The notes under the pieces were generated by a model, which was not told the DNA's origin, did not search any database, and saw only the letters and a list, made by a program, of their open reading frames with translations. Shown one piece after another: positions 24,142 to 32,621 of a DNA stretch of 35,769 bases. The stretch is from positions 1-35,769 of the forward strand of contig JALHHH010000022.1 of the NCBI GenBank assembly GCA_022837485.1, given 5' to 3'. The position numbers and the translations under genes were made by a program. The stretch is from Bacteroidales bacterium. GTDB lineage: Bacteria; Bacteroidota; Bacteroidia; Bacteroidales; Lentimicrobiaceae. Numbering within the stretch: position 1 is the stretch's first letter; the number at the start of each line of letters is the position of its first letter.

Positions 24142-27100
24142 ATGATCAGGTTTTTTCGCGGCGATACCATCTATGCTGTTGGATGCAATAAAGAACTAAC
24201 TCCTGCAGATATCAATAAATTGAGCTGGCTTTTCGGAGGAGCTGCATGCCTTGAAGCCCGGTCCGTATCGGGCTTTTTTATTGGTCCGCGCCGGGAAATG
24301 GTAACCCCCTGGAGTACCAATGCGGTTGAAATTACCCAGAATATGGGTATAGAAGGAATTTCCCGCATCGAAGAATTTGTTGTTGCCGATCATTCCGGCG
24401 TATCTTATGATTCCATGCTTCAGGAAATGAACGAAGGTCTGGATCAGGATATTTTCACCATTTTGCACCATCCGGAACCGGTGAAAGAAGTGGTTGATAT
24501 TGCCGGATACAACCTTCAGGAAGGACTGGCCCTTTCCGACGAGGAGATAAATTATCTGAGCGATCTCAGCCGGCGTATCGGGCGTCCGCTTACCGACAGC
24601 GAAGTTTTTGGCTTTTCACAGGTAAATTCGGAGCACTGCAGACATAAAATTTTTAACGGTACGTTCATTATTAATGGAAAAGAACGCGAGGAGACGTTGT
24701 TTTCGATGATACGGAAGACTTCAGCAAAGAATCCCAATTTCATTGTTTCAGCGTATAAAGACAATGTGGCATTTATAAGCGGGCCCCGAATTCGCCAGTT
24801 TGCACCTGAAAATCCGGATCGCCCGGGTTTTTTCCGCATACGGGATATCGACAGCGTAATTTCGCTGAAAGCAGAAACGCACAATTTTCCAACGACTGTT
24901 GAACCCTTTAACGGAGCAGCAACCGGCAGCGGGGGCGAGATCCGCGATCGTATGGCAGGCGGCAAGGGCTCAATCCCTGTTGCAGGGACAGCCGTTTATA
25001 TGACTTCCTACCCCCGGAATTGTGAAGAACACATCTGGAAATCGGTGGTTAAACCCCGGAAATGGCTGTACCATACTCCCGGCGATCTGCTGATCAGAGC
25101 ATCCAACGGAGCCAGCGATTTTGGCAATAAGTTCGGTCAGCCGCTTATTTGCGGAAGCCTTCTGACGTTTGAACATAAAACCGGAAATACCACGTACGGC
25201 TACGACAAAGTGATTATGCTGGCCGGAGGAATCGGTTATGCCCGGGCATCCGACAGCCTGAAACAGGATCCGCAGCCTGGCGATAAAGTGGTGGTACTGG
25301 GCGGCGATAACTATCGCATCGGAATGGGCGGCGGAGCCGTTTCATCGGTGGCCACCGGTCAGTTCAGCAATGCCATAGAGCTGAATGCCGTGCAACGGTC
25401 GAACCCTGAAATGCAGAAACGCGTTTTTAATGCAGTTCGCGCCATGGCCGAACTGGAAAACAATCCGGTGGTCTCTATCCACGATCACGGTGCCGGCGGA
25501 CATCTTAATTCCCTTTCGGAACTTGTGGAAGTTACCGGCGGACGTATCGACATCGACAAGCTTCCGGTGGGCGATCCCACCCTCAGCGACCGTGAAATAA
25601 TCGGCAACGAGTCGCAGGAACGTATGGGTCTCGTGATGCGACCCGACAATATTGAATTTCTGGAACGCGTGGCAAGGCGCGAACGTGCCCCTGTGTTTGT
25701 AGTCGGAGAAACGACCGGAGACCAGAATCTCGTTTTTATAAATAATAAAACCGGGATAAAGCCCATCAATCTGCATCTGGCCGATATGTTTGGTAAACCT
25801 CCCCGAACGGTTCTGGAAGACGTATCCCGTAAGGATGAATTCCCGGCATTGCGCTACAAGGCCGCAAATCTGAAGCAGTACGTCGAGGATGTACTTCAGC
25901 TTGAATCCGTTGCCTGTAAAGACTGGCTCACCAATAAGGTAGACCGCTCGGTTACCGGCCGCGTTGCCATGCAGCAGACCGCAGGTCCCCTGCAACTGCC
26001 GCTTAACAATCTGGGGGTGGTGGCACTCGATTACTCCGGCAATAAAGGCATTGCCACCTCCATCGGTCATGCCCCCGCTGCCGGACTTATCGATGCAGCC
26101 GCCGGATCGATTCTCTCTATTGCCGAAGCTCTTACAAATCTGGTGTGGGCACCTCTCGAAGAAGGTCTGAAAGGTGTGTCGCTAAGCGCTAACTGGATGT
26201 GGCCATGCCGTAACGCAGGTGAAGATGCCCGGCTTTACGAAGCCGTGAAAGCTGCCAGCGATTTCGCCATTGCCCTCGGGATAAACATCCCGACAGGCAA
26301 AGATTCTCTGTCGATGACCCAAAAATACCCCGACGGAGAAAAGGTTCTGTCGCCCGGTACGGTGATAATTTCTGCGGTAGCCTCCGTCAGAGATATCCGC
26401 CGGATCGTAAGTCCGGTGCTGCAACCTGAGTTTACCTCTTCGCTGGTGTATCTCGATTTTTCTTCCGATTCCCTTAAAACCGGCGGAAGTGCCCTGGCTC
26501 AGGTGCTGAACAGTCTGGGCAATGAGGTTCCAACCGTTACGGATGCTGCCGTTTTTGCAAGAGCGTTTGAAGCCGTTCAGCAACTCATAATCCGGGGTGT
26601 GGTACTTGCGGGTCACGATATTTCATCCGGCGGTATGATTACAGCACTGCTCGAGATGCTGTTTGCGCAGCCCGGTATTGGCCTGGAGGCCGATTTCAGT
26701 ACCTTTAATGAAAGCGATATTGTAAAACTACTCTTTAGTGAAAATCCCGGAGTCATATTGCAGGTAAACGATCTGGACTATACCAGTGTTCTGCTGCACG
26801 ATATGGGTTTAAATTTCAAAGTATTGGGCAAGCCGGCATTCAGAAGGGCGTTAAACCTCCGCTACAACGACGGAAGCACATTGCTGGACGTGGATGCTCT
26901 CCGCCGGCTCTGGTACCGAACCTCTTACCTGCTCGACCGCCATCAGAGCGGAGAGGATCTTGCGCGCGAACGGTTCCGCAATGTGGAAAAACAGCCGCTT
27001 TCGTTCAATTTTGGTGAAGATTTCACCGGCGAATTCAGGTACTATGGTATCGATCCCATGCGCACGCACGAAAGCGGTACCCGTGCTGCCATCATCCGCG

Positions 27101-27834
27101 AAAAAGGAGTAAACGGCGATCGTGAAATGGCCTGGTCGCTCTACCTTGCCGGCTTTGATGTGAAAGATGTTCACATGACCGATCTTATCAGCGGCAGGGA
27201 AACCCTGGAAGATGTGAATATGATCGTTTTTGTCGGCGGATTCAGCAACTCCGACGTACTGGGCTCTGCCAGGGGATGGGCAGGTGCCTTTATCTATAAT
27301 CCTGCGGCAAAGGAGGCCCTCGATAATTTCTTTTCCCGCCCCGATACGCTGAGTCTGGGCGTATGCAACGGCTGCCAGCTGATGGTTGAACTGGGGCTTA
27401 TTTATCCGGCCCACACCGAAAAAACCGTAATGAAACATAATGAATCCGGGAAGTTTGAATCGGCATTCTTAAACGTTGATATTCCGGAAAACCAAACGGT
27501 TATGCTCGGAAGTATGGCCGGCCGCCGCCTGGGAATCTGGATTGCGCACGGCGAAGGCAGGTTCAGTCTGCCACTCAGTGAACAGCAGTATCAAATTCCC
27601 ATGAAATACAGTTATGATGCATACCCGGGAAATCCCAACGGTTCCTGTTACAATGCCGCAGCCATTGCCTCTCAGGATGGACGACATCTGGCAATGATGC
27701 CCCATCTGGAACGATCGGTATATCCATGGAACTGGGCCTGGTATCCGGCCGGAAGACAGACCGACGAGGTTTCACCATGGATTGAACCTTTCGTAAATGC
27801 CAGAAGATGGATTGAGGCACAAAACGGAAAATAA
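24142..27834 (+). CDS. purL: Phosphoribosylformylglycinamidine synthase, single-chain (PurL)
   Basis: A 1230-residue large-type FGAM synthase, which converts FGAR, glutamine and ATP to FGAM in purine synthesis. An N-terminal PurS-like part is followed by the linker and two AIR-synthase-like halves, with SQVNSEHCRHKIFNG near 155-170, KAETHNFPTTVEPFNGAATGSGGEIRD near 246-272 and IPTGKDSLSM near 720. A C-terminal class I glutaminase has Cys1075 in GVCNGCQ and His1188/Glu1190 in MPHLERS as its triad. All expected catalytic residues are present. It is a single gene; no other pur genes are nearby. A terminator-like hairpin lies within its first 50 codons. Confidence 0.97.
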   Translation: MIRFFRGDTIYAVGCNKELTPADINKLSWLFGGAACLEARSVSGFFIGPRREMVTPWSTNAVEITQNMGIEGISRIEEFVVADHSGVSYDSMLQEMNEGLDQDIFTILHHPEPVKEVVDIAGYNLQEGLALSDEEINYLSDLSRRIGRPLTDSEVFGFSQVNSEHCRHKIFNGTFIINGKEREETLFSMIRKTSAKNPNFIVSAYKDNVAFISGPRIRQFAPENPDRPGFFRIRDIDSVISLKAETHNFPTTVEPFNGAATGSGGEIRDRMAGGKGSIPVAGTAVYMTSYPRNCEEHIWKSVVKPRKWLYHTPGDLLIRASNGASDFGNKFGQPLICGSLLTFEHKTGNTTYGYDKVIMLAGGIGYARASDSLKQDPQPGDKVVVLGGDNYRIGMGGGAVSSVATGQFSNAIELNAVQRSNPEMQKRVFNAVRAMAELENNPVVSIHDHGAGGHLNSLSELVEVTGGRIDIDKLPVGDPTLSDREIIGNESQERMGLVMRPDNIEFLERVARRERAPVFVVGETTGDQNLVFINNKTGIKPINLHLADMFGKPPRTVLEDVSRKDEFPALRYKAANLKQYVEDVLQLESVACKDWLTNKVDRSVTGRVAMQQTAGPLQLPLNNLGVVALDYSGNKGIATSIGHAPAAGLIDAAAGSILSIAEALTNLVWAPLEEGLKGVSLSANWMWPCRNAGEDARLYEAVKAASDFAIALGINIPTGKDSLSMTQKYPDGEKVLSPGTVIISAVASVRDIRRIVSPVLQPEFTSSLVYLDFSSDSLKTGGSALAQVLNSLGNEVPTVTDAAVFARAFEAVQQLIIRGVVLAGHDISSGGMITALLEMLFAQPGIGLEADFSTFNESDIVKLLFSENPGVILQVNDLDYTSVLLHDMGLNFKVLGKPAFRRALNLRYNDGSTLLDVDALRRLWYRTSYLLDRHQSGEDLARERFRNVEKQPLSFNFGEDFTGEFRYYGIDPMRTHESGTRAAIIREKGVNGDREMAWSLYLAGFDVKDVHMTDLISGRETLEDVNMIVFVGGFSNSDVLGSARGWAGAFIYNPAAKEALDNFFSRPDTLSLGVCNGCQLMVELGLIYPAHTEKTVMKHNESGKFESAFLNVDIPENQTVMLGSMAGRRLGIWIAHGEGRFSLPLSEQQYQIPMKYSYDAYPGNPNGSCYNAAAIASQDGRHLAMMPHLERSVYPWNWAWYPAGRQTDEVSPWIEPFVNARRWIEAQNGK

Positions 27835-27855
27835 AGCTGTATATCCGAAGTAAGC

Positions 27856-27879
27856 ACAGGGCGTCGCAGGGCGCCCTGT
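27856..27879 (+). terminator. Weak hairpin after purL, possible terminator
   Basis: ACAGGGCG (27856-27863) pairs with CGCCCTGT (27872-27879) around an 8-nt loop, 22 bases after the purL stop. Only TTT follows directly; the long T run comes 20 bases later, so termination here is uncertain. Confidence 0.4.
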
Positions 27880-27913
27880 TTCGGTATTTGGTTGCCTGAT
27901 TTTTTTCAACAAT

Positions 27914-27945
27914 TTTGCTTCTTAAATCAATAATCCATACTTTTA
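27914..27945 (+). promoter_or_regulatory. Candidate promoter of the YdfG-like/ligase cluster
   Basis: TTTG (27914-27917), a 20-nt spacer and TACTTTTA (27938-27945), one base off TAnnTTTG, lie 42 bases upstream of the ATG at 27988. Confidence 0.5.
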
Positions 27946-27987
27946 CCCTTTAGGGAAGATTACATCGAATACCTTTAGCGTGAAAAA

Positions 27988-28749
27988 ATGGGAAAATCTG
28001 TATTTATTACCGGTGCCAGCAGCGGAATAGGTCGTTCCTGTGCCCTGCGTTTTGCCGAAACGGGAGCCGAGCTGATTCTCACCGCCCGCCGGCACGACAG
28101 GCTTCAGGCTCTTGCCGAACAAATCCGGAATACTTATCAAACCATCGTCTATACCCTCAGTTTTGATGTTACCCATGCCGGTGAAATGCAAAGTGCCATC
28201 GAGTCATTGCCCCGGCACCTTCGCTGCCCCGATATTCTTATCAACAATGCCGGCCTTGCACTGGGACTGAAACCTTTTCACGAAGCAAGTTATGATCACT
28301 GGGATACCATGATCGATACCAACGTAAAAGGCCTTCTGAATCTCAGCCGTTTCATTTCTCCGATGATGGTGCAACGCGGAAGCGGACATATCATTAACAT
28401 CGGCAGCATTGCCGGCAAAGAAGTGTATCCAAACGGAAACATTTATTGCGCAACCAAGGCAGCCGTTGACAGCCTCACCAAAGCCATGCGTATCGACCTT
28501 CTTCCTTACGGAATCCGAGTCAGCCAGGTAGCTCCGGGCGCCGTGGAAACCGAATTCTCAGTTGTACGATTCGAAGGAGATGAGGAACGGGCAAAATCCG
28601 TTTATGCCGGATATAAACCACTAAGTGCCGGGGATGTAGCGGATGTTGTTCTTTGGGTTGCCCAACAGCCCCCGCATGTCAACATCAGCGATGTTCTGGT
28701 AATGCCGGCAGCTCAGGCTTCGGCATCCATATTTCATAAAAAGTTTTAA
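27988..28749 (+). CDS. YdfG-like short-chain dehydrogenase
   Basis: A 253-residue classical SDR. The NAD(P)-binding motif TGASSGIG is at residues 8-15, with ARR after the second strand favouring NADP. The catalytic residues are Ser140 (IGSIAG), Tyr153 and Lys157 (YCATK). Conserved stretches NAGLALG, HIINIGSIAG, ETEFSVVRFEGD and a late PHVNISDVLVMP closely follow E. coli YdfG, an NADP-dependent 3-hydroxy acid dehydrogenase active on L-allo-threonine and 3-hydroxypropionate. The exact substrate here is unknown. It precedes the three acyl-CoA ligases with a gap of about 100 bases and may be read in the same direction from one promoter. Confidence 0.9.
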   Translation: MGKSVFITGASSGIGRSCALRFAETGAELILTARRHDRLQALAEQIRNTYQTIVYTLSFDVTHAGEMQSAIESLPRHLRCPDILINNAGLALGLKPFHEASYDHWDTMIDTNVKGLLNLSRFISPMMVQRGSGHIINIGSIAGKEVYPNGNIYCATKAAVDSLTKAMRIDLLPYGIRVSQVAPGAVETEFSVVRFEGDEERAKSVYAGYKPLSAGDVADVVLWVAQQPPHVNISDVLVMPAAQASASIFHKKF

Positions 28750-28846
28750 CCCGGACAACTTTGGTCGAATGGCACTAAACTGCCCGTTATGTTACACCTG
28801 AACACAATTGTTTACAAGTCGGAATATTCACGCTAAACCTAAACTT

Positions 28847-30616
28847 ATGATGACCATTACTAGAATATTTGATCTCCTGCCAAATTATGTGGCTTCATAC
28901 AAGCCGAAAGACGATGTGCTGGCCGGGAAGGAAGATGGTGTCTGGAGAAAATACAGCATTGACGAATACATACGCATTGTAAATGACCTCACATATGGGT
29001 TGCTGGCTCTGGGCGTACAGCCTGGGGATACCATCGGCACAATTACCGGCAACAAACCGGAGTGGAACTTTCTCGATATGGCTATAATGCAATGTGGAGC
29101 CATCCACGTTCCGATCTATCCCACCATCAGCCCGGCCGATTATCAGTATATTTTTTGTCATGCCGAGCTTAAATATGTGTTCGTTTCTGGCGAAGAGCTT
29201 TCCCGCAAAATTAAAGAAGTAGCAACGAATTGCACAAGCGTGCAGGAAGTGTTTACTTTTAAAAACAGGGAAGGTCTCAGAAACCTCCAGGATGTTATTG
29301 AACTTGGTCAGGCAGGTCCGCTTCCCGAAAAGGTGGAAGAAATTAAAGCAGGGATTAAATCCGAAGATCTTGCAACAATTATTTATACTTCAGGTACCAC
29401 GGGCAATCCGAAAGGAGTAATGCTTTCGCATAAAAACCTTATTTCCAACGTTGTCAATGTTTCCTACATCCCAACGTTTGGCGAGGAAGGAAAGGCACTC
29501 AGTTTCCTGCCGCTTTGCCACGTTTACGAACGCATGCTCAACTATCTGTATCAGTACCTGGGTATTTCCATTTATTATGCCGAAAGTCTGGCAACGATCA
29601 CCGATAACATTAAGGAGATTCATCCGGATATGATGTGCTGTGTGCCAAGGCTTCTCGAAAAAATATACGATAAAATTCAGGCAACAGGCCGCAAGCTGAA
29701 AGGCATTAAACGAATGATCTTCTTCTGGGCGGCTGAGCTTGCCATGAATTACGATGTTCAGGGAAACAACAGTGCCTGGTATATGTTTCGGCTGAAGATC
29801 GCCGATAAACTTATCTACAGCAAGTGGCGTGAAGCTCTCGGAGGAAATTTCAAGATAATTGTTTCAGGCGGTGCTGCTATTCAGCCCAGGCTGGTGCGTA
29901 CATTCCGTGCTGCCGGACTGCCAATTTACGAAGGATACGGACTTACCGAAACATCTCCGGTAATTGCTGTAACAAGTACCGATGCCAACGGAATCAAGCT
30001 GGGAACGGTCGGACCTCCCCTCCGTGGTGTGGAAGTGAAAATTGCCGAAGACGGAGAAATTCTGGCACGCGGACCCAATATCATGATGGGATACTACAAA
30101 AATCCGGAATTAACGGCTTCGGTGATCGATGCGGACGGCTGGTTCCACACCGGCGATATCGGAGTAATTGAACCCGAAGGTCAGGTCAGGATAACCGGGA
30201 GAAAAAAGGAAATTTTCAAGACCTCACTCGGAAAATACATTGCACCGGAATTGCTTGAGAATAAGATCAAAGAATCGCCTTTTATCGATAATATAATGGT
30301 TGTAGGCGAGAATCAGAAATTTGCAGCTGCCCTTGTTGTTCCCGACTTCAACCATCTGAAGTCGTGGTGCAAGATAAAGGATGTTGAATATACAACCGAT
30401 GCAGAAATGGTAGCCTTGCCCAGGATAAAGCAGAGATTGATGAAGGTTATAGATCAGTACAACAAAGGATTCGGCAGTACCGAACAAATAAAAAAGGTAG
30501 AATTTCTGCCGGCCGAATGGTCTATTTCCTCCGGTGAGCTAACCCCGACTCTTAAACTGAAACGGACGTTTATTGCCAGGAAATACGAAACTCAAATTGA
30601 AAAACTCTTTGTTTAA
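28847..30616 (+). CDS. Long-chain fatty acid-CoA ligase, paralog 1 of 3
   Basis: A 589-residue AMP-forming synthetase of the long-chain acyl-CoA ligase (FAA1/FadD15-like) type. It activates a carboxylic acid with ATP to the acyl-adenylate, then transfers it to CoA. The P-loop-like YTSGTTGNPKGVML is at about 180-193; SFLPLCHVYERMLNY, GYGLTETSP, GWFHTGDIG, GRKKEIFKTSLGKYIAPE and the C-terminal PTLKLKR catalytic Lys region follow. The frame is open from a TTG at 28808, but the paired ATGs at 28847 and 28850 match the two paralogs, whose N-termini read ITRIFDLL or VTRLFDLL. No signal peptide or membrane helix is seen. It is the first of three tandem copies. Confidence 0.92.
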   Translation: MMTITRIFDLLPNYVASYKPKDDVLAGKEDGVWRKYSIDEYIRIVNDLTYGLLALGVQPGDTIGTITGNKPEWNFLDMAIMQCGAIHVPIYPTISPADYQYIFCHAELKYVFVSGEELSRKIKEVATNCTSVQEVFTFKNREGLRNLQDVIELGQAGPLPEKVEEIKAGIKSEDLATIIYTSGTTGNPKGVMLSHKNLISNVVNVSYIPTFGEEGKALSFLPLCHVYERMLNYLYQYLGISIYYAESLATITDNIKEIHPDMMCCVPRLLEKIYDKIQATGRKLKGIKRMIFFWAAELAMNYDVQGNNSAWYMFRLKIADKLIYSKWREALGGNFKIIVSGGAAIQPRLVRTFRAAGLPIYEGYGLTETSPVIAVTSTDANGIKLGTVGPPLRGVEVKIAEDGEILARGPNIMMGYYKNPELTASVIDADGWFHTGDIGVIEPEGQVRITGRKKEIFKTSLGKYIAPELLENKIKESPFIDNIMVVGENQKFAAALVVPDFNHLKSWCKIKDVEYTTDAEMVALPRIKQRLMKVIDQYNKGFGSTEQIKKVEFLPAEWSISSGELTPTLKLKRTFIARKYETQIEKLFV

Positions 30617-30630
30617 TTAGCACGTTGTTT

Positions 30631-32412
30631 ATGACACAGGTTACTCGTCTTTTTGACCTTCTACCCCATTATGCTGAGAAATACAGACCTAAGGAAGACG
30701 TCATCGCAGGAAAGGAAAACGGAGAATGGAAGAGGTATTCAATAAACTCGTACCGTGAATTTGCCGATGCAATCAGCTATGCGCTGATCAACTCAGGCAT
30801 CGGGAAAGGCGATATGGTTGCTACCATCATGACCAGCCGGCCTGAATGGAATTTCATCGATATGGGCATAATGCAGACGGGAGCTGTACACGTTCCCGTT
30901 TATCCTACCATCAGCGAGTCGGATTACAAATACATCCTCAATCATGCGGGCGTTAAGATCCTGTTTATTTCCGGTAAAGATATCTTCCGTAAAATAGAAC
31001 ATATCCTGCCCGAAGTGCCATCCGTCAGCGCTGTGTATTCGATAAAACCAACCGAAGGTACCGGCTTGTATGCCGATTTTGTCGAAATCGGAAGGAAGAA
31101 TCCCAGTCCCGGGGAGCTTGAGAAGCGGAAGGCCGCTGTTGATCCCGGTGATCTTGCAACACTGATCTATACCTCCGGAACTACAGGCAGCCCCAAAGGT
31201 GTAATGCTTACCCACGTCAATCTGCTGAGCAACGTGAAAGCGGTGGCTTACATTCCGCCCGTCGGGGAAGAGGGCAGAGCCGTTAGTTACCTTCCTCTTT
31301 GTCACGTATACGAACGAATGCTCAACTATGTGTATCAGTATACCGGAATCTCGGTGTATTATGCCGAAAGTGTTGCCACCGTGGTTGAGAATATGCGCGA
31401 CGTTTCACCTCATATTCTTACTACCGTTCCGCGCCTTCTCGAGAAAGTATACGACAAGATCATCGCCAACGGACGAAAGCTGAAAGGCGTGAAGAAGATG
31501 ATTTTCTTCTGGGCTGTAAATCTTGGACTTCAATACGAACCCGAAGGTGGCAACGGATGGTTTTATCATTTGAAACTCAAGATATTGGACAAGCTGGTGT
31601 TTACCAAATGGAGAGCTGCCCTGGGCAACGACCTTCGCGTCATTGTTTCGGGAGGCGCAGCCTTGCAGCCAAGGCTCGCGAGAGTATTCTGGGCCGCCGG
31701 TATCCCGGTTCTGGAAGGATACGGCCTAACCGAAACTTCTCCGGTTATCGCGGTAAACGATTTCAGCAAAGGAGGCACCCTTTTCGGGTCGGTTGGGCGG
31801 ATCATCAGCGGAGTAGAAGTAAAAATCGCCGGCGACGGGGAGATTCTGGCCAGGGGTCCGAATATCATGTCGGGTTACTATAAAGAGCCACAGCTAACCA
31901 GCGAAGCTATAGATGCCGACGGTTGGTTTCACACCGGAGATATCGGGAAAATTGAGAATGGCGGACAACTGAAAATAACCGGCCGGAAAAAAGAGATCTT
32001 CAAAACCTCACTGGGTAAATATATAAGTCCCGAACTTATTGAAAATAAATTCAAAGAATCGCCGTTTATAGACTCATTGATAGTGATGGGCGAGAACCAG
32101 AAATTTGCTGCAGCCCTCGTTATCCCCGATTTTAACCATCTGCGAAGCTGGTGTGCCATCAAAGAAGTGCCGTATACCACGGATGCTGAAATGATAAATC
32201 TTCCACGCATCCGGAAACGTTTTCAGGTTGAAATCGATAAATTCAATAAGTTCTTCGGTGCTACTGAACAGGTGAAGCGATTCGAACTGCTTGATCATGA
32301 ATGGACGGTCGACAGCGGCGAACTTACCGCATCGCTTAAGCTCCGCCGGACGTACATCTGCGAAAAGTACGGCGATAAAATCAAAAAGATATTCAACATC
32401 GAAGAAAATTAA
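30631..32412 (+). CDS. Long-chain fatty acid-CoA ligase, paralog 2 of 3
   Basis: A 593-residue paralog of the preceding gene, separated from it by only 14 bases, so probably in the same transcript. Motifs in order are YTSGTTGSPKGVMLTH near residue 180, SYLPLCHVYERMLNYVYQY, GYGLTETSP, GWFHTGDIG, GRKKEIFKTSLGKYISPE and the C-terminal TASLKLRR, which keeps the catalytic Lys while the usual PT before it is AS. A TTG two codons upstream is in frame; the ATG at 30631 aligns with the paralogs. The near-identical motif blocks over the whole length show recent duplication relative to the third copy. Acyl substrate is not deducible. Confidence 0.92.
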   Translation: MTQVTRLFDLLPHYAEKYRPKEDVIAGKENGEWKRYSINSYREFADAISYALINSGIGKGDMVATIMTSRPEWNFIDMGIMQTGAVHVPVYPTISESDYKYILNHAGVKILFISGKDIFRKIEHILPEVPSVSAVYSIKPTEGTGLYADFVEIGRKNPSPGELEKRKAAVDPGDLATLIYTSGTTGSPKGVMLTHVNLLSNVKAVAYIPPVGEEGRAVSYLPLCHVYERMLNYVYQYTGISVYYAESVATVVENMRDVSPHILTTVPRLLEKVYDKIIANGRKLKGVKKMIFFWAVNLGLQYEPEGGNGWFYHLKLKILDKLVFTKWRAALGNDLRVIVSGGAALQPRLARVFWAAGIPVLEGYGLTETSPVIAVNDFSKGGTLFGSVGRIISGVEVKIAGDGEILARGPNIMSGYYKEPQLTSEAIDADGWFHTGDIGKIENGGQLKITGRKKEIFKTSLGKYISPELIENKFKESPFIDSLIVMGENQKFAAALVIPDFNHLRSWCAIKEVPYTTDAEMINLPRIRKRFQVEIDKFNKFFGATEQVKRFELLDHEWTVDSGELTASLKLRRTYICEKYGDKIKKIFNIEEN

Positions 32413-32621
32413 TTAGAATAAAGTGCATATGAACATGCCTCGGCTCTTGATTTTGGGGTAATTCATTGTGTATCTTTATGAAAATTATACCCTTCGCTGA
32501 AAGGTCCGGCAGACGGAGGTTCTGTCAGGCTATCAGTGACTTGTGCAACCTGTTAATAGCGATGTCAGTAGTCGGTACGGATGTTTTATGGTAAATAATT
32601 AAATTTCTCCTCACTGGTTGT

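Noticed and set aside
25342..26070. 242-codon open frame on the minus strand
   Set aside because: It is antisense to purL, with no family motif.
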